Notes: a model not told the origin generated them from the letters alone. A stretch of DNA of 64,000 bases from Datisca glomerata (GCA_003255025.1 QANY01005064.1:124001-188000), one strand, 5' to 3'. Shown: positions 1 through 11,103, counted from the stretch's first letter. Program-made: numbers and translations.

Positions 1-238
1 CTTTTCAAGTTGTAATGTAAGTTGGTAATTGTGTTAAATCTTTACATGATCATAATTCAAAAGTTTTTCTTGGGTTATAGCTATTTTGGAATCTCTGAGG
101 TAAGTTTAGTTAGTCAAAAATACTACGTCACTCTTTCTTTAGCTTTTCAGAATTAATGTTTATTATTTTTCTTGTTTGATTTTTTTGTTTTGTTTTGTTT
201 TGCTCGAGAACTAGCAAAAAGTTAATTTTGAGGATATT
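1..238 (+). mobile_element. 3' internal end of Athila-like Ty3/gypsy element, with polypurine tract
   Basis: This stretch matches, in inverted orientation, the internal sequence next to the 3' LTR of the complete Athila element at 35562-45707. Both share a run of TTTTG repeats, then GCTCGA, then a purine-rich tract (about 222-238) directly before the LTR start TGATGAG. It is therefore the 3' end of a plus-strand element whose body lies left of the window. No coding sequence is visible in these 238 bases. Confidence 0.75.
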
Positions 239-1500
239 TGATGAGTGTGTTTCACTCATATTTTAGATAATCTTAACTTTAATTTTAATTATTTTTAGAG
301 TTTTATTGCTGGATTTATGTTTATTTTTGTTTCTATCTTGTAGGTTTGATATTCAATTGCATTTGGATTGATTTGGAAGTAAAAAATACAGAAAAATCAC
401 AAAAAGAATGGAACTAGGTAGGAGGGCCAACGTCACTACACTGGCAGTACAGAACGCTAGCATCGCGGCGCTGACTTCCTAGCCTCACGATGCCGGTAGT
501 ACAGAACGCCAGCATCGCGGCGTTGACTTCCCAACGTCACGACACTGGCGCATGATAGATTGGCCACCATCGCGACTCTGGCTCCCACTGTCACGACGTT
601 GGCGCGATTTTAGATTTTTTTATGATCTTTTTGCTCTAATCTAATCCTTGACAAACCCTAATGTATATATATAATATTTTAAGATTCTTGGAGGGTTCCT
701 TTGACGTGAGAGGCAGAGGAGAAGGCTTTTTGGAGAGGAAACGAAGACGAATCCAATCGGAAGATGAATCTCAGCTTCAATTCATCCTCAAATATAGTTT
801 TTTCTTCTCTTTTCATCTATGTTCTTGAATATTATTAGGATATCTTTTTATTCTAGTATGTTCTAAATTTCTTATCTAGGGCAACGGCGTTGTCAAACCA
901 TAATTGTTTATAAATTTTGATTTTTAATTCAATCGATATTTATTCAATATTATTGAGTGTTATAATCTGTTCTTAATGCTTGTGATTGTCTGATCAACTA
1001 TTGCATAATTTTAGATTTGATTCTAAGACTGAGAAGTGTTGATTGAATCTGCTCTTTGTTTATAACACCATTAGAATTTCATAAGTTAGAGATAATTATG
1101 AATCTATTGTGGTAACTATAATTTCTTGTGCTTAATGAGTTCATTATATTGAATCTTGACAGAGATGTATGATTCGTATTTATGATTCATTATTATTGGT
1201 GCTTGAAAAAAATTGATAATTATATTAGAGAAATTCACTATCAATGTTCTGAATAAACGTTAATTGATTGAAAATTGAAATTTAAAGCATGTTTGTTTTG
1301 GTGAAATAAATATTTATCGTTTTAGGTTAATTAAAATTTTAGTTTAGTTAAAAATCTTAACTTTTCGTCATTCTCAAGTAGAATTAAGGTTTAGTTAATT
1401 TTAATTATTAATATCAATTGATCCTGTGAATGATGCTCTATTTTTATAGAAATGTATAGTTGACGACGATAATGTACACTTGCACTAAAAAATCGTAACA
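239..1500 (+). repeat. 3' LTR of Athila-like Ty3/gypsy element
   Basis: It begins TGATGAGTG and ends GTAACA, and corresponds over its length to the reverse complement of the LTRs at 35562-36733 and 44458-45707. Shared landmarks are the GC-rich short repeats of the type CGCCAGCATCGCGGCG (430-605), the tract after the TATATATATAATAT box near 663, and the terminal GTACACTTGCACTA before 1500. Since the 5' part of the element is off the window, the target duplication cannot be tested. Confidence 0.85.
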
Positions 1501-1704
1501 CAAAACGTTTCTCGACAAAAAGAATTTGGTCGCTGTAAACTACAATGACAAAAATAAATTTCATCGCCAAACTTTACACTGATGAAAGTCTAACGCCACG
1601 CACTTTTGGCGACGACGTTCGTGATGACAAAATTTTTGCCCGACAAAATTTTATACCTTTAGCGACAAAATATTTCATTGCTAAAAACCATATTTCTTGT
1701 AGTG
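1501..1704. mobile_element. CACTA transposon terminal fragment
   Basis: It ends in TTTCTTGTAGTG, the inverse of the usual plant CACTA terminus (CACTACAAGAAA). Upstream are short degenerate subterminal motifs built on GGTCGC, GGCGACGA and GCGACAAA, the same type seen at 13700-16766 and 59914-60250. It abuts the LTR end at 1500, so the retroelement probably inserted into this transposon. A short open frame here has no recognisable domain. Confidence 0.65.
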
Positions 1705-2308
1705 GCATGAGTAAATGTAAAGAAGAGAAATTATTTTATTAATGAAAATTTATCACTGTAAACACTAGAATTTGAAATAACTATACATATTTGAACGAAA
1801 TCGAGTATATTTTTATGAATTCTTTCAACAGTTAGTAATGTATATCATTTTTTGCATTATACAGACTACATACAGTACTTTCATTTACCGAAAAAAACTA
1901 CATACAATATGTTTAGTACTTTTATACCTTTTGAGGTATTATTTTAGTTTTGATTTTTTTAGTTTATCACTGGACGTTGATTTTTTAGTTTATCACATGT
2001 AACTGACGTCTGAGGACGTTTTATGAATTAGTAATAAATAAATGATTCACAAGAAAAATACTAAAAAAGTAGGGCCCATCTTAACAAAGCAAACATTTTT
2101 GTAAAATGTTTCAACATTTTAGAACGATATAATATAACTAATAAAGCATATTAACACCGTCAATATACATAAAAAAGCACTTTACTCCATCAGCTAAACA
2201 AAGGTTAATTAACTAAAAACTATATTGAATACGACATAGTTTCACAGTCAGGATTTCGACACATATATATATATGATTTCACCTAAAGCACTACTAAATA
2301 TTTCAACT
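1705..2308. other. Intergenic, no gene seen
   Basis: AT-rich DNA between the CACTA end and the foldback downstream of the bHLH gene. I see no open frame with recognisable domains and no repeat beyond short A/T runs. Confidence 0.6.
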
Positions 2309-2402
2309 GAAAATATTTTATATAGCATCATGAGCAATCAGCCTTTGAATACTTTTCTTTCCTAGCAGATTGACTGCTCATGATGTTATATCATATATTT
2401 TC
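2309..2402. ncRNA. Imperfect foldback, candidate small-RNA hairpin or short MITE
   Basis: The arms 2309-2343 and 2366-2402 are near-perfect inverted repeats. Each holds CATCATGAGCA, flanked by TATA(G/A) and by AAATAT-rich outer stems, with a loop of about 20-25 bases. The stem is roughly 35 bp with a few mismatches or G:U pairs. It lies about 55-150 bases beyond the bHLH stop codon, so it could sit in that gene's 3' UTR or be an independent unit. I do not recognise a known miRNA. A short MITE is an equally good explanation. Confidence 0.45.
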
Positions 2403-2456
2403 TTGTATTTCCCTTCTTTCCGTGCTGTTATGGCAAGATATCGAAAACGGGCTAAT

Positions 2457-5400
2457 CTACCGGAAACCTCCTCCGCTGAGAGCGGGAGCCCAATAATCTG
2501 CTCCGTTCTCGCTCCCAACTAATTGCATTGTTGATGAAACAGGAACCAAACACAACCCCCTACTCCTTAGACCCTTCTTTGGCTCTTCACCAGATTTCTG
2601 TGTCATTTAAACATCTTGACAGTATTATCATTCATCCGAAAAATAATAACGAGTCATACGGTAGTAATTAAATGTTCGGATTAGAGTTGGTAAAAATAAT
2701 CTTCTTCTTTTGTTTATCAGTACGTACCTGCTCGAAAATTCCATTCCTCTTCATGCTGTTTTCATTCAGCAGCTAATCAAAACAATTAAAAACTATTAGA
2801 CATATTAGCAATTTATTTGTTATTAAGCTAAATTTGAAGAGTAGTTATGTCCAAAAGTAAACTAACTAGAATATGGTTTACTGGTTTAAATGGAATAATT
2901 AATTCTAATTAAGCAATAAAAAGCATATACCTGACCAGGGTCTTCAGGAAATATACAATTCTTCTCTCCTTGAACCTAAAATCAAATTACAATTAATCAT
3001 TTTAGTTTCAGGAATGTCAAAATAATTAAGTAAATTCATGAGAGAGAGAGAGAGAGATACTACATTTGCTGAACCATTGTTCAAGTAAGGCAAGCTAAGG
3101 ACCTACATCCAAAGATGAGGAAATGAAAAAGGAAAAGGTGTATTTAGATTTTGGAAGTTACACGAATATAATATTTTCTCATTGTTTGATTGCAAAAATT
3201 ATAAAGGAAAGTAGAAAGAAACATCACCTCAACTTGTCTTTGAAGGAATCTTATGTACCCTATAGCTTCTAACAAAACTGATGCTGTGTCAGTCTGCAAA
3301 AATTAGAGGAAATCAATAAAATTCTTTAGAATTACTATTCACTTAACCCTTTTGAGATTATAAATTGGTTTTTTATGCCTTGTAATATTGTTCCAATTGA
3401 TCGTGCTCACAGAAGAAGAAATTTTAAATTTGAATTTTCTCCCCTAATTATAACTGTCTATTAAATTATAAGTTTAAACGGTTAGGTTAGGTAAAATTAA
3501 TTATTATTATTTATTGTTAACACCCGCATTTATGTGTAGGTGAAATTATAAGGAGGGGCGGCGACAATGTGACTATCCCTCTAGATGATTGTCACATAAA
3601 CAATTGTGATCTACTTTTATGAGCTCATCTGTATACGTGATAACAATCAGGAAAGGCGACCACACGTGACAGCCATGAGAAGGGGTCGTTGTGTTAAATA
3701 ATCATTAATCTTGAAATCTTAACTTATTAGATTAAGACGTATTTCATTATTTGAATTATTTATTAAGAGGCAACAAAGAAAGCCACCCCTTTGAAAGAAA
3801 AAAAAGTGTGAGAGATATGCTTTTTCAAATTTCATTACCTTTAGAAAGCTATTCTTTTTAGGTTTCTACAGAAAAGTTGTATTTTAACTATGTTAAATTC
3901 CAACTCTATAACTCCTTAATTAAAGCTAAGCTTTTAGGACTGTAAAGTTAATAAGTAATTAGGAGTTTACCTTCCCAAATGGAGAAACTAGCTGGTGAAG
4001 TGATGAAATTCTCTCACCTAATTTTTCCTTCCTCACCTGGTTTTGTTGGGCATCAGATATAAAGAAAGAGATAAATGAGGACGTAATTACAATAAAAATA
4101 TAATAACTTTTTTAAATAAAATTGATAAAGCATCACCATGATTAGAAAATAGACAAGCATGAAAGACAAAAATAATTGCAGAATCAATCCATATGTTGTG
4201 TTTTATAGTATTAGGGTTTCTTTTCTTTTTTTTCTTTTTCTCTCCTTTTTAAATAGTTCAAACTAATAAAATTTTACCTTGATAGTAGATTGGGTTGAGG
4301 ACGATTGAACCCTAGCTTTCTTCATTGTCCCACCACTTGCAGGGCTATTACACTTCAAAAAAGGAAGAAAGAAATAACAATAAGATTCATCATTGGTTTT
4401 GACTATAAAGGTAAAACTAGGCCAAACCAACCCATTTGATCACTACATGAGGATATATTATAAAGCATTAATGAACAAGTATCAAATCATTTTCATCACT
4501 TTAATCATCTTTCTAAAAAATTTAAGATGACATTTATTTACTATAAACTATGCTATATATATAATTTCATTAATAAATGTAAATCAAAAAACTTGTAACA
4601 CCCAAATTTCGTCCATAAATGACGAGTTCAAGCATTTTTTTGGGGTTAGAGGACGAGAATTCCAGTTTCCCACACTAATCATCTTCTTATTCACGAGTTA
4701 ACTCAGAAATCCCATGAGTCGAGAACATGATGGCCAAAATTTAAAATTTTTAATTTTGCAAATCTTTTGCGCTATCACCGTCTAAAGCTCCATGCCAGTT
4801 TCAAGTTGATTTTTTTTAGCTTAATTTATATTCCCACTAATTTATAATACATTTCTCAAAGTGGAATCCATGATATTACATAGAAGACTGATCTTAAAAA
4901 AAACTAAACAAAATTAAATTGAGAAAAATTCTCGATTCCTGACCTCAGAAGATGGATCCGATGGAGGTAGATGTCTTCCACGATCATGAGCTTTGTTCTT
5001 GCTAGAAAAATCCAAAACGTTACTGCTAAAACTTGTAACACATGATTGAGGAGAAGATGAAGACATCATTTGAGACCATGATTGGTTTGGTGACTGAAAA
5101 TCCTCAACTCCATTTCCATACACATAGCTTTGCTCCACTTCTTGCTTTACATCAACTATTGCTGCTTTGGAAACATGACTTAATATTTGTTGATCTTCCC
5201 AATTATCTATCTTCTTTCCTTGAAGTTGTCCCAATATTCCATGTTCTTCTGATCCCACCAATCCACTCCTAAAATAAAAACATATACTACAAACTTTTAG
5301 TCACGAAAGCTAACTCTATATATCAATTTCAGAAACTATTAGGGAACAGAAAGAAAATTATAGCTAGAGGATTGTATCGTTGCTAGCTTCAGTAGAAATA

Positions 5401-5729
5401 TAAAGAGCAAAATAGAGATAAATAAATCTCAACACTCTACTTTATCACTTTTCCTTTATCTTTATTCCCTAATTTTCTGATCCAAAAATAACATGAGCAA
5501 GAGAGAATTACAAGAGTAGTTGGCTCCAAGACTCTGGAAGATCATGGCAATCAAGGAAAGAAGGAACAGGAAGTGAAGAACTTGAAGAAGTCGGTGTGAA
5601 TAGAGGGAAAAAATTAGGAGAAGATTGTTGTTCTGCTGTTGATTTCATGCTATTCATATTCCACCAATTAGGGTTTCCTCCCATCATCATCTCCTGCATG
5701 AGTGAGCTATGGAAAACCCCTCTATTCAT
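2457..5729 (-). CDS. bHLH68: bHLH transcription factor, bHLH68/bHLH133 type (nine exons)
   Basis: Nuclear transcription factor of the atypical bHLH group, which lacks a canonical basic region. Proposed exons on the minus strand: 5729-5512, 5268-4944, 4352-4278, 4036-3971, 3293-3228, 3102-3064, 2975-2931, 2772-2728 and 2597-2457. Every intron has GT/AG ends, and the exons sum to 1020 bases (339 aa plus TAG) in one open frame. The N terminus starts MNRGV and contains NPNWWN (residues 19-24) and LPESWSQLL (about 63-71), signatures of this subfamily. The HLH is split across exons 4 and 5: [10 protein letters not shown] then [12 protein letters not shown] (207-228), and [18 protein letters not shown] (229-246). 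The C terminus has the conserved [11 protein letters not shown] and ADYWAP. Length and intron phases fit the family. The start is the first Met, with the family's conserved opening residues. A CT microsatellite lies just inside intron 6. Assigning bHLH68 rather than a close paralogue is an inference; no transcript supports the splice sites. Confidence 0.92.
3040..3057. repeat. GA/CT microsatellite in bHLH intron 6
   Basis: A run of about eight to nine AG dinucleotides sits directly after the donor site of exon 6. On the gene strand the intron starts GTAGTAT followed by a CT run. Confidence 0.9.
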
Positions 5730-6169
5730 TTTTCTTTCTTCCCAATTTCCTTAGCTCCCAAACAGATCTTTGAATAAAAATTCAAGAGAGATGTCCTCTC
5801 CTTATTCTTGATTAAGTAGAAGAAATCCAAGTCTTGTTTTTAGAGAGAAATTTGAAAGATAATCATAGAGTTTGAGAATGAGTTGTCTTTATATCTCTCT
5901 CTCCTTTCATTTCCTCCCCTTTGTTTTTCTTTTTCTTTTTTGTTTTTTTCACATTCCTTTATGTTTTTCTTTCTCTCTTGCTTTTCCTGTGCTTTTGCTT
6001 TTACCTCAAAGTGGAGAGGAAAGGTGTTAGTGATTTCCATAAATTAAAAAAAAAACAGAAATATATGGGCTTTACTAGAGTGACTTTAGATGTACATTTT
6101 TTCCATAACTCTTTCAGTGTACAATATTTTCCATCATACCACGTATTAATTAGGGCATGTTTTTCTTTA
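5730..6169 (-). promoter_or_regulatory. Probable 5' leader and promoter region of the bHLH gene
   Basis: Read on the minus strand, the bases upstream of the bHLH start are purine-rich: GAGA and AAAG tracts, for example 5890-5990, complementary to the TCTCTCTC and TTTTTCTTTTTC runs on the plus strand. Such tracts are common in plant 5' leaders. A CACTA end at 6170 limits the intact upstream region to about 440 bases. No specific factor site can be claimed. The short open frames on both strands here are low-complexity artefacts. Confidence 0.4.
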
Positions 6170-6600
6170 CACTACTATAAATCTACTTTTCAACGACTGG
6201 CATAAAAAACAGACATGACAGGCTGGTTAGATCTGTCATCTAAAAATAAGTAGCGGTTTTTTTTTCACTTGACGACAATGGGTAAAAATCCCGTCGTATT
6301 AAATGATATTCAATACAACAGTGTGTCATTAACAAGACGGGATCTTGAAATATCGTCGTATTAAAGTCTGAATTTCTTTGAATTAAAACGACGGGAGATC
6401 AAGAACCGTCTTATTTGATAATAAAATGATGAGGTATTGAAACCGCGTCGTATTAACTTCTTTAGATTAAAATAACGGGGTCTCAAAACCCCGTCGTATT
6501 AAAATTATGGACTTCTTTGAATTAAAATAACGGGGAATCAACCCCCCATTGTATTTGGTAATGCTAACTAGCATTATGCTTTAGCCTTTTGGTAAAAACT
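6170..6600 (+). mobile_element. CACTA transposon terminal fragment with palindromic subterminal repeats
   Basis: It starts CACTACTATAAAT. At least four subterminal units follow, in which a GACGGG or ACGGGG motif and its complement (CCCGTCGTATTA) flank a few bases, so each can form a small hairpin. This is typical CACTA subterminal architecture, where the transposase binds repeated motifs. No matching opposite end was identified; the fragment runs into the copia LTR that starts near 6680. Confidence 0.7.
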
Positions 6601-6679
6601 GTTTTGTTGGCTTTCTTTTTTCTTCTACTTAGAAACTGTAACAAAGTATAGAACATAAAAGAGGAGGAATTGTAAACTA

Positions 6680-6832
6680 TGTATTAAGAGATAATACCTC
6701 AGCTTCTCATACTGATAACTAAGGTTCAAATGAGTATTTATATAAGTACATGTACACCTTATACAAAATTGTCACTAACAACATTATTACTTCTTGCTAA
6801 AACTAACTTAGTTACTCAATTGCTTCTCTCAC
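6680..6832 (-). repeat. 3' LTR of a Ty1/copia element, outer part
   Basis: The sequence up to 6832 continues, across the CACTA insertion, at 11104-11154. The joined order matches the short 5' LTR at 17137-17236: shared GCTAAAA, TTACTCAATT, CTTCTCTCAC, then CTTCTTGTAC. The left boundary (TGTATTA at 6680) is inferred by alignment with CGTATTA at the other LTR and is uncertain by some bases. Confidence 0.55.
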
Positions 6833-6922
6833 CACTACTATAAAAAATTGTCACTAACAACATTATAACTATCTTGCTAAAACTAACTTAGTTACTCAAC
6901 TACTTCTCTCATCATTACTATG
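6764..6922. repeat. About 80-bp tandem duplication across the LTR/CACTA junction
   Basis: Two copies, roughly 6764-6842 and 6843-6922, each read from TTGTCACTAACAACATTAT through CTTGCTAAAACTAACTTAG and TTACTCAA to CTTCTCTCA. Each ends in the first ten or so bases of the transposon terminus (CACTACTAT in copy 1, CATTACTAT in copy 2). The duplicated unit thus spans target DNA plus transposon end and must have arisen after, or during, the CACTA insertion. Confidence 0.8.
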
Positions 6923-7184
6923 AAGATAGAGGTGAAATCCATCATTATAACTCTATAATGACGGCTGACCGCCTGTCATCTATCAGACTGTCATCTTACT
7001 CTTTTTCAATAAAAACCATCATAATAGGGTGCCGTCATAAGTTAGATGACGGGGATTCCCAGTCATCATAGGTGCCGTCAAACGTAATTAGATGACGAGT
7101 AATCCCCGTCATTATAGGATCCACCAAAAGTAATTAGATGACGGGGAATCCCCGTCATCTAATGTCCAAATTATTTTTTAAAAA

Positions 7185-7221
7185 CTGTCATGGAAAGGCA
7201 ACAAATGCCTTTCCATGACAG
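7185..7221. repeat. Perfect 16-bp hairpin in CACTA subterminal region
   Basis: CTGTCATGGAAAGGCA (7185-7200) is followed after five bases by its exact reverse complement (7206-7221). It lies directly inside the palindromic GACGGGG subterminal units and is probably part of the transposon end structure. Confidence 0.85.
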
Positions 7222-8649
7222 CTTTTTCCATTATAAAGCCTTCCCACGACAGATTTTTTCTATATACATTAAATTGTTTGTTCCATACATATTGATTATA
7301 AAACAAATCATTTGAAACTTGAGAAAAGTATCTAAAACTTGAAGTTTTAGCTAATTGCCTTAGTTTTCCACTCTTAAAGCAAATTGTAATGACTATAACC
7401 TGTCCAGATTTTCTTATCACATTTTTCATTAGCAGAGCATCAGTAAAACATGTTACCTATGTTTGAGCATATATCTTTTGAACTAAACAAGAACAGATGT
7501 AACCTTATCAGCATAACTGATGAACACAGTAAAAATGCTACACATGACATCATAAAGTTTGACCTTTTCGGCCACTGATATTTACTGCTTCAGCACAATA
7601 ATATTAAAGTATCTAAATTACTATATTGCTGAAGTATCTTAGTATAAGAAAATAATTCAGATTAACCCCCCTCATTCCTCTCTAATTTATGCTGGTCCAT
7701 AGAGATTTAACACCATAATAAATCAAAGAACTCAAGTACTCAATATAGTAATATGCATTCAGAAAGACTACTAATATCATACGAGACTGTTTAAATATCA
7801 TACTAACATTCTAATTTAACAAGAGAAGTCATTAGCATCGAAGCAAAAAAGTCACAGAGCCATCGGCCCTACAACACGTAGATCTTAAATAGGATTGAAC
7901 TTCGTTCAAATGCAGTAAATAGTACAAGTTCATACATAGCTTTAAAAGACCTTCAGTCCAGACCCTGATTCTTTATTTTTTAAATTCTAGATTAGAGCTG
8001 CAAATCCTCCATACAGTTTCTTGTAATTAGTTTATCACATTTATATACTAAAGTTTTTTATGAAAAGTGGGGGTTTCATATTCTAATGGCTCCTGAAGAG
8101 GCCCCAAAACATATAGTTAAATAAACGGATGATAAACCTAATGGTTCAAGAGTATCAATGAATCTAGTCGTGGAAGAAATGATGTCATTGCAGTACGACA
8201 TTTGAAAAAAATAACAAAAACAGTGACCGGTGACAAGTCAAAGAAAAAACGTGAGGCATAAATCTTACAAGATTTAACATGCTGCTTTACTTAGTGAAAT
8301 TCTTGGGGGATAATTCCACTTCATATTCTATCTTCTTCTCATCATTAAGGGGTAAAAATAGGAAAAAATAAGTTGTAACAGTATCTAAGTGAACATGTGA
8401 TGAGAAATATAACAAAAATTCTTGAAGGATCAGACAAAATTTGTATCTAAGAAATATATAAAAGCTACCATTGGATGTTGCCCAATAAAGTTCGCAAGTC
8501 ATGCTTTGGTTAACATGAATTATGCTAGAGATGACAACATTTCCTAGACGCAAAGAAGATTCTGGGAATACATTGATGACATTTCAAATCAAATAATAAT
8601 AGAAAATGGCTTAGTAAAATATACAAGTACAAAATCCGTACTAAACTAC

Positions 8650-10640
8650 CTGACCCCTTCATGAGGAGAATGAGTAAGCTGAACAAGAGCTTCAAGAGCA
8701 CCTCCCTATCGTCCAACAGTGGCATTGTTACTATTGCTATCTCCATGAGCAACCAAATTAGGCAATGCACGAGTAGCCTTGGTGCACAATAGCAATATTA
8801 GAACAAGGGAAACCCCAAAAGGTGCCAAATATTAGAACAAGTGAACATGGGACATGACTTAAAGGTCCTAAACAACCATGAAGAGGGAATATATAGTGTG
8901 TGTAGCTATACAGCATGAACTACACAAGAGTAACACTTTGAACTACAAACAGTTTTCATTTTCTCTATACAATAAATCTATAGTTAAAAAAATAACTAAG
9001 ATGATAATGAACCATCAAAGAAGATAGAATCCCAAATACCAACTAAGAGAAGTCAAAGCACTACTAAAGTAAACAGTCTTTCTAAAGAACTTATGCAAAA
9101 GGAGATGAAACTCAAGAGTACATAAGATTACAAATGCCAAAGACTCCTTATTGGATTCAATTATAATCATATATATTGGATATGCATACGAAGTTGGTAC
9201 TTAATCATTGAAGTCAATGAGTGCCTCATCCTACACCTTTTTTATGAAATTGGAGCTGATACATGTCAGTTAACCATGATGAGACAAAGCAATCATCACA
9301 GCCTGAACCTTGGTGAAGTGAAAGTCAATGAAAAGACTCCCAACGATGATTATCAGTTATAAAATATGCTTTACGCTGAAAGAAGCTTTATGGAAATACA
9401 ATAAGAATTACCAACACACATCAGATCAGGTTAACATTACTTTATCCTATTCGACATGTTGTTTAGGTTATAATAATCAGCCTTTACACACTAACAAGAA
9501 ACACTTAATCCGCCACCTAATTATTCTACCTAGTTATAGCAAAATTTAGGTGACATAAGCAATACGATAAGAAAATCATAACAAAGGACCTTCCATCTAT
9601 TGTCTTTAATGTGTCTCCCCATCCATAACACTTACACACACTGTAAAATAAAGAACCAAAAGAGTTTTTCTTTCTAATAGAAATAATGGCTACCTGTTCC
9701 TACACTTCTTCAAACTTGCAGTTGTGAGCAAGCATCACCAAAGCATGTACACCACTTGCCACTGCAACCTCGGTGCTACATTTATCATCAGCTGCCAAAT
9801 TTACCAATGCACCAGCTGCACGTTCCTGAAAAAAAAATGAGACAAACTTGTAGAGTTAGCGAGTGTTCCTCAATAGAAAAACTAATTAACTCAAAAGCTA
9901 TTCTTGAAAGTGAGAGTAGTTTATCTTACTAGATTATAATGATAGGAACTCAAATAATAAATTATGTTAAATGGAAGAATTTACCATAACACCTTCACCA
10001 CCAGAGGACCATTTAAATATAAGATCAACTAAAGCTTTCACTCCACCAGCCTCGGCAATGGAACCCTAACGAGGGAACTCTTATTTATTACCAACAAAAA
10101 TTAAGAGTACACGCTAATGCCATTACTAAATAAAAAACAACATAAAGACACCATAGTCCTCCAGCACCCTCTTCAGCAACCAGCCTGTTTGTGGATCTTG
10201 CCAAGCCAACAAGTATATAGATTACTCATTCTTCAGCTACATCTTTTACAAAATTGACATTTACGGACAAGTTTGCTATGGCCTACATCAGCAAAATAGT
10301 CAAGAAGTTAATTTGTCCTAAAGCGAAATTCACACTTAAAAGAAGAGAACGTTTCCATTCTATCCTAGACAGACGCTTATATGTCTTATGACAATGAATG
10401 AAGAGTTTGTATTTTTTTTATAATAATAACCTTTACAACTTCCGATTGAAGATCTTTTCTCCAAGACTTTGCAAGGTCTAGAAGTAGCCGTATTCCACCG
10501 CCACACATGACTGCCTCAGCCCTTCTCCAATCTATGCTAGCATTTTCATCATCAATGACAACAAAAGTCACAAGACCTATAGCTTCTCTTTCTTGAACAT
10601 CCTCCTGTGGACTCCGGATTATAGAAATTCTCGCCACCAT
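8650..10640 (-). pseudogene. ARABIDILLO: ARABIDILLO-like Armadillo-repeat gene fragment captured in CACTA
   Basis: ARABIDILLO proteins are plant F-box/Armadillo-repeat (beta-catenin-related) regulators. Five blocks read in order on the minus strand: 10640-10431 (SPQEDVQER, ATFVV-like and DDENASID motifs, GGIRLLLDLAKSW), 10282-about 10146 (AIANLSVNV, LVGLARSTNRLVAEE), 10075-9985 (AEAGGVKALVDLIFKW), 9825-9694 (ERAAGALVNLAADDKCS, HALVMLAHNCK) and 8777-8650 (LVAHGDSNSNN, GALEALVQLTHSPHEGV). Most edges have GT/AG ends, so genomic exons and introns were captured, not an mRNA. Only part of the ARM region is present: the N-terminal F-box/LRR part and the C-terminal repeats are missing. In-frame stops occur at 9700-9702 and 8706-8708 and after VAEE in block 2. 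Hence a pseudogene, although its antisense or sense RNA could still act on the parent gene. Confidence 0.85.
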
Positions 10641-10739
10641 TTTACCAAGTGACTTATAGAAATTCTTGGTCGAAGCTCAGCCCATCGTCAAAGATCATTT
10701 TCCTTTAAGATCCCGGCGAGTTTGTCCTCTCATGCAACT

Positions 10740-10835
10740 GTTCGAAAGAGATAGAGAATGAGAAAGATCGAGATTGAGAGTGAGAGAGAGTGTGAGAGAG
10801 AGATCGATAAAGAGAGATAAAGAGAGAGAGAGATG
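10740..10835. repeat. GA-rich low-complexity tract
   Basis: AGAGAGAG and GAGA tracts interrupted by ATCGATAAAG, just upstream (minus strand) of the first ARABIDILLO-like block. It may be part of a captured 5' leader or simple-sequence expansion. Confidence 0.7.
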
Positions 10836-11103
10836 TGGAAAGATGAAATTAGGGTGGCTTAAATAAGATGACATTTTCAAAAATAAAATGAACTTTGACT
10901 AATAAGCGAGTTTTTTATACTATAAAATGATGACAGTTTATTTTAACACTATCATCGTAGGTAAGACATTTATGACAGTTAATAAAAAGACTATCATATT
11001 ATCAAAATTACCTCACCCAACACTTTTTTCCTTTGACAAGTTTTGCAAAAATGTCATTGTACTAAATAGGTGGCTATCATTGTATCCCATTTTTGTAGTA
11101 GTG

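Larger units (their letters stand above)
6833..11103. mobile_element. CACTA transposon carrying captured ARABIDILLO-like exons
   Basis: The left terminus is CACTACTATAAAAA at 6833; the right terminus ends TTTTTGTAGTAGTG at 11103, an inverted match. The flanks 6830-6832 and 11104-11106 are both CAC, the 3-bp target duplication expected for CACTA elements. The target is the copia 3' LTR. Subterminal DNA at 6950-7165 holds repeated GATGACGGGGAATCCCCGTCATC-type palindromes (single units shorter than this at some sites). The other subterminal region, 10900-11103, holds ATGACAGTTAAT-type motifs also found at 20330-20497. I find no transposase; the cargo is a minus-strand Armadillo-repeat gene fragment. 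It is therefore a non-autonomous, gene-capturing (Pack-type) CACTA. Ambiguity: because of the junction duplication, the original left end may be the CATTACTATG at 6913. Confidence 0.8.

Noticed and set aside
5840..6205. ORFs on both strands upstream of the bHLH gene (66 and 94 codons)
   Set aside because: Lys/Glu-rich and Phe-rich translations of the same simple-sequence leader, with no support as proteins.
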